64,000 nucleotides of DNA. Source: Clitoria ternatea. Lineage: Eukaryota; Streptophyta; Magnoliopsida; Fabales; Fabaceae. Positions 61,401 to 64,000 of this stretch are shown here, piece by piece. The stretch lies in the NCBI GenBank assembly GCA_037962975.1, contig CM075675.1, positions 28,026,501-28,090,500 on the forward strand. Reading direction: 5' to 3'. The notes beneath the pieces were generated by a model, which saw only the letters and a list, made by a program, of their open reading frames with translations, was not told where the DNA came from and did not search any database. The position numbers and the translations under genes were made by a program. How positions within the stretch are numbered: position 1 is the first letter of the stretch; each line of letters opens with the position of its first letter.

Positions 61401-63238
61401 TTTTGAGACTAATAGGACCCACAACTGGTAAACGTTTACGGTTTGTTGTTATTTGAGGGGACCCAAATGCCAAAATAGAAAACAAAATGGACTAGAAGTC
61501 GGCTTTTAATAATTTAGCATACAATAATGTCAATTAGAGAATTGTTCCCACATTATGAGAAACTACTTAATAGTATTAAGCAATATATTTAAAATCAATT
61601 GTTGAATCACTAAAAATATTAGTTCAAATAAATTGTGACCAAACTCAAAACAATCACTTTACCGGTTCACGATTCAATAAGTCAAACCGGTTCAATTTTG
61701 ATAACAATAGTATTAAGTCTATATTAATTAAGGTATACTGAGATTAGTTTATTTTTTTATTTAATTAAAAGAATTTAAATGTATATTAGAGGAAATACTG
61801 ATGCTAAAAAAATATACTTTCTTCATAAACTTGATAAAAGTTAAGGAAATAATCAAGTTGATTATGTGAATTATTAAACCCTCCCAAGTCCACTTGATGG
61901 TTTAATTTCTGTACTTTCTAATATCGGTTTCCCTCATAATTGAAAGCAACGGTGTGACATCAGTTATATATGACAGATACATTGTACAGTGAATTTTAGC
62001 CACTCAAAAGTCCTACAATGCATTAATATATGGAATCCCTTGAGGTAAACATGTAACGGAAGAAAACTACTGGTTTTGGGGTAAAACCAGTTATTAGTTT
62101 CAACACTGATTGGATTAGCAGACCCCAGAAGACTAACATCCAACATGCATGTACTAAGAATGTGATTTATTAACCATTTAAGGGTGAGGAAATGGATTTT
62201 TCCTTTCTAACAACGGTAAAAAAAAAAAGATAGGTGTCAAAAGATGATAGAATCAAGATTCAAACACTTTATGTGTGTAACAAGCTATGACTGTATTGAC
62301 TTTATAAGTCTATGGATTTTCTATAGTGATTTTTGGCTGCTATGAATTTTCTATAGTGATTTTTGGCTGCTATGAATTTTCTATAGCTAGAAATTAAACA
62401 CTGGGTATTCTGATAAATTAAAAAAAAAAACTATTTTTTCTAGAGTCCATGCCAATCTTGATATATATAATGAATAATTTGCAAAAATTTAAAAATTCTA
62501 AATAACCTATTGTTGAGATGAAATGGAAGAAAAAGTAGCATGTGTGAACTTATTTACCTTGCTGGGGATTCTGCGTTCATGAAAAACAGAACTTTCAGGC
62601 ATCGTTTCATTGAAAGAAGGGTGAGAATGGACATAGATAGAATACAACCCTTCATTTCCTTTGAAGAACCTCTCCCATAGAGGAGCCAACAACACAGGAC
62701 CTTTTGTCAAGAACATAAATGCAACCTTTGGTGTCTGTTTGAATGGGAATTCACCAATCTGAGGAATCAAAGAGGCTCTCCACAACAACTCTTCATCACT
62801 CATATCATGCATACACTTTGGAGGCTTCAAGAACTCCCTCAATCCAATTCTTGTGAAGTTATTGGTGATGACCCTTTTGTTAATGGTAATGGAGGAAGAG
62901 TTTGAAGGTGGTTTTGTTTGGATATTATTTGATATCAATGAGAAAGAAGGTTTTGTTTGGCCATTTGATGTTGTTAATGTTAATGAGATGTTGGATGATG
63001 AGATTGAAGGAGAGGGAGACAAAGGTGGTGGTTTGAAGATGTTATTTGATGGGATGGAGAATTCTTGGATTGAAAAATTGAGGGAGAAATTCTTGACACA
63101 AAAAGTGAGAGTGATACCAATGAGTAAACCACAACCAAAGACTAGAACATGTGCAAAGAAGTTTATAAGGTAGACTTGAGCTTTGAAGAATTGAAGGTAT
63201 GAGAAACCTGATCCTTGTTGCTCCTTAGTATTCTTCAT
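58480..63238 (-). CDS. GT14-family glycosyltransferase (Core-2/I-branching domain), two exons
   Basis: Exon 1 63238-62558 (681 bp) and exon 2 59121-58480 (642 bp with stop) join in phase 0 via AAG|GTAAATA and CATGCAG|GAG, giving 440 residues. The start is the ATG at 63238 (MKNTKEQQGSGF), since upstream in-frame sequence has no ATG and the TATA box fits. A signal-anchor helix lies at about 22-48, then a Ser/Asn/Pro-rich stem to about 125. The catalytic domain runs from KVAFMFLTKGP (171) through SIYVHSHPSFNETMPESSVF to exon 2: RFVLLSESCIPLFNF, RWYGRGRYSP-like sequence, WRKGSQWFQINRALAL, CYSDEHYLPTL and LTWVDWSRGGPHPSKY. Plant members are Golgi type II membrane enzymes; some add glucuronic acid to arabinogalactan proteins. 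The exact substrate cannot be read. Conserved Cys and DE(H) residues are kept, and the gene looks intact. Confidence 0.92.
59122..62557 (-). other. Intron of the GT14 gene
   Basis: 3436 bp with GT..AG ends. AT-rich; the short frames within it show no similarity I recognise. It contains a 42-bp-period duplication (about 59154 and 59196), a short (TAA)n at 60310 and a 30-bp tandem repeat. Confidence 0.8.
62311..62386. repeat. 30-bp tandem repeat, 2.5 copies
   Basis: The unit TATGAATTTTCTATAGTGAT plus TTTTGGCTGC starts at 62311, 62341 and 62371 (last copy partial), in the GT14 intron. Confidence 0.93.
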
Positions 63239-63358
63239 GGTGAATATGGCAAATAAGATAAAAAAAGATTTAAGATTATTGGAAGAATTGGTGTTGCAAC
63301 AATGAGAATGTTGTGGATTGGCATGGACCAGTAGTCTCAAAATTAGATGTGTTTGAGT

Positions 63359-63366
63359 TTTTATAT
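63359..63366 (-). promoter_or_regulatory. TATA box of the GT14 gene
   Basis: The minus strand reads CACTATATAAAAACTC about 120 bp upstream of the ATG, a suitable spacing. Confidence 0.55.
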
Positions 63367-64000
63367 AGTGAGAGGTATGGAGAGAATTAAATTAATATAG
63401 AGAGCATCCATGATGCTTGATTCTAGACTCAAACAGATACTTAAATTGATTCCAAAACAATACCTATACTCTGTATTTTACATGAGGTTGTATAAAGTTA
63501 CATTTTTTTTTTTCGTGGAAGTTTAATGGTTATGAACTGTACACGCGCAATGGATCATTAAAGGAATTGTTATTAAACATGCATTAAACTCTCCGTTTTT
63601 TTTTAACTTTCCAACTCAAATGCTTTTATGAGTGTATTCTGTGTGTTCGCTAACTTGTTCTCAATTTAACCGCAGTGTAGATGGTTTTTTTAAGTGGAGA
63701 TGTTTAGATCATGATTAGAATTGTTAATATGGGTTGGTGGGTTATCCTATTAAAAAATTGATAGGATGAGCTAGAAAAATTGACCAGTCTTTGATAAAGG
63801 ATTAAACCATCTCATCCTGTATTTAGTGGGTTAAAAATAGAAGGGATTGACTTGTTTTGACAATCCTAATCATAATTTAATCTCTGATTTATAGGTATTT
63901 TAGATTGTTTCATATTTAAGACAATAATGGATATATTATATTTAAACTATGCATATAACATAAATTTATGCCTCTAATGAAATCTAGTTGATATCCTAAT
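63367..64000. other. Upstream region of the GT14 gene
   Basis: AT-rich non-coding sequence without recognisable gene or element. Confidence 0.5.

Overview
This is a plant nuclear window. The genes have introns, the intergenic DNA is AT-rich, and most of the sequence is plant transposable elements of the Ty1/copia, Ty3/gypsy chromovirus, L1-type LINE and CACTA-like kinds. A eudicot, probably a legume, fits best because of the SIRE-type copia element and the long TGTAAC...GTTACA LTRs. That is inference; nothing here fixes the species.

Only two host genes are supported, one near each edge, both on the minus strand. At 1126-2160 lie the first three exons of a CBP60 (calmodulin-binding protein 60-like) gene that runs off the left edge. 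At 58480-63238 is a complete two-exon GT14-family glycosyltransferase gene (Core-2/I-branching domain) with a 3.4-kb intron.

Between them, left to right: a young, apparently intact Tnt1-like copia element with identical 238-bp LTRs (2474-7147), about 0.2 kb upstream of the CBP60 TATA box; AT-rich spacer; a decayed, 5'-truncated L1-type LINE on the minus strand (10124 to about 15190) containing a 1264-bp solo LTR (12464-13727, duplication AGTTT); spacer; a candidate non-autonomous CACTA-like element built of TAGCCAC repeats (18550-20690); and a 35-kb nest of LTR elements (about 22285-57770).

The nest can be ordered by its target-site duplications. The oldest layer is a decayed Tat/Ogre-like LTR element, with pieces at 22285-22860, 35422-36186 and 57238-57770. 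Into it went solo LTR A (24272-35421), into A went solo LTR B (24984-32619), and into B went solo LTR C (25706-29471). Separately, a full-length Tekay-like chromovirus on the minus strand (36187-57232, same family as C) entered the Tat-like LTR, and a SIRE-like copia element (37035-45883) then entered one LTR of the chromovirus. About three quarters of the window is transposon-derived.

The most unusual structure is in the 3.77-kb LTRs of the chromovirus family. Two arrays of a degenerate CCGAGTGAAA motif, about 20-30 copies each in opposite orientations, flank the promoter and are kept in all three copies here. Long LTRs of three families also share an AGGTAAG splice-donor-like site in the presumed leader, and TGAATCGATTCA palindromes cluster in two unrelated LTRs.
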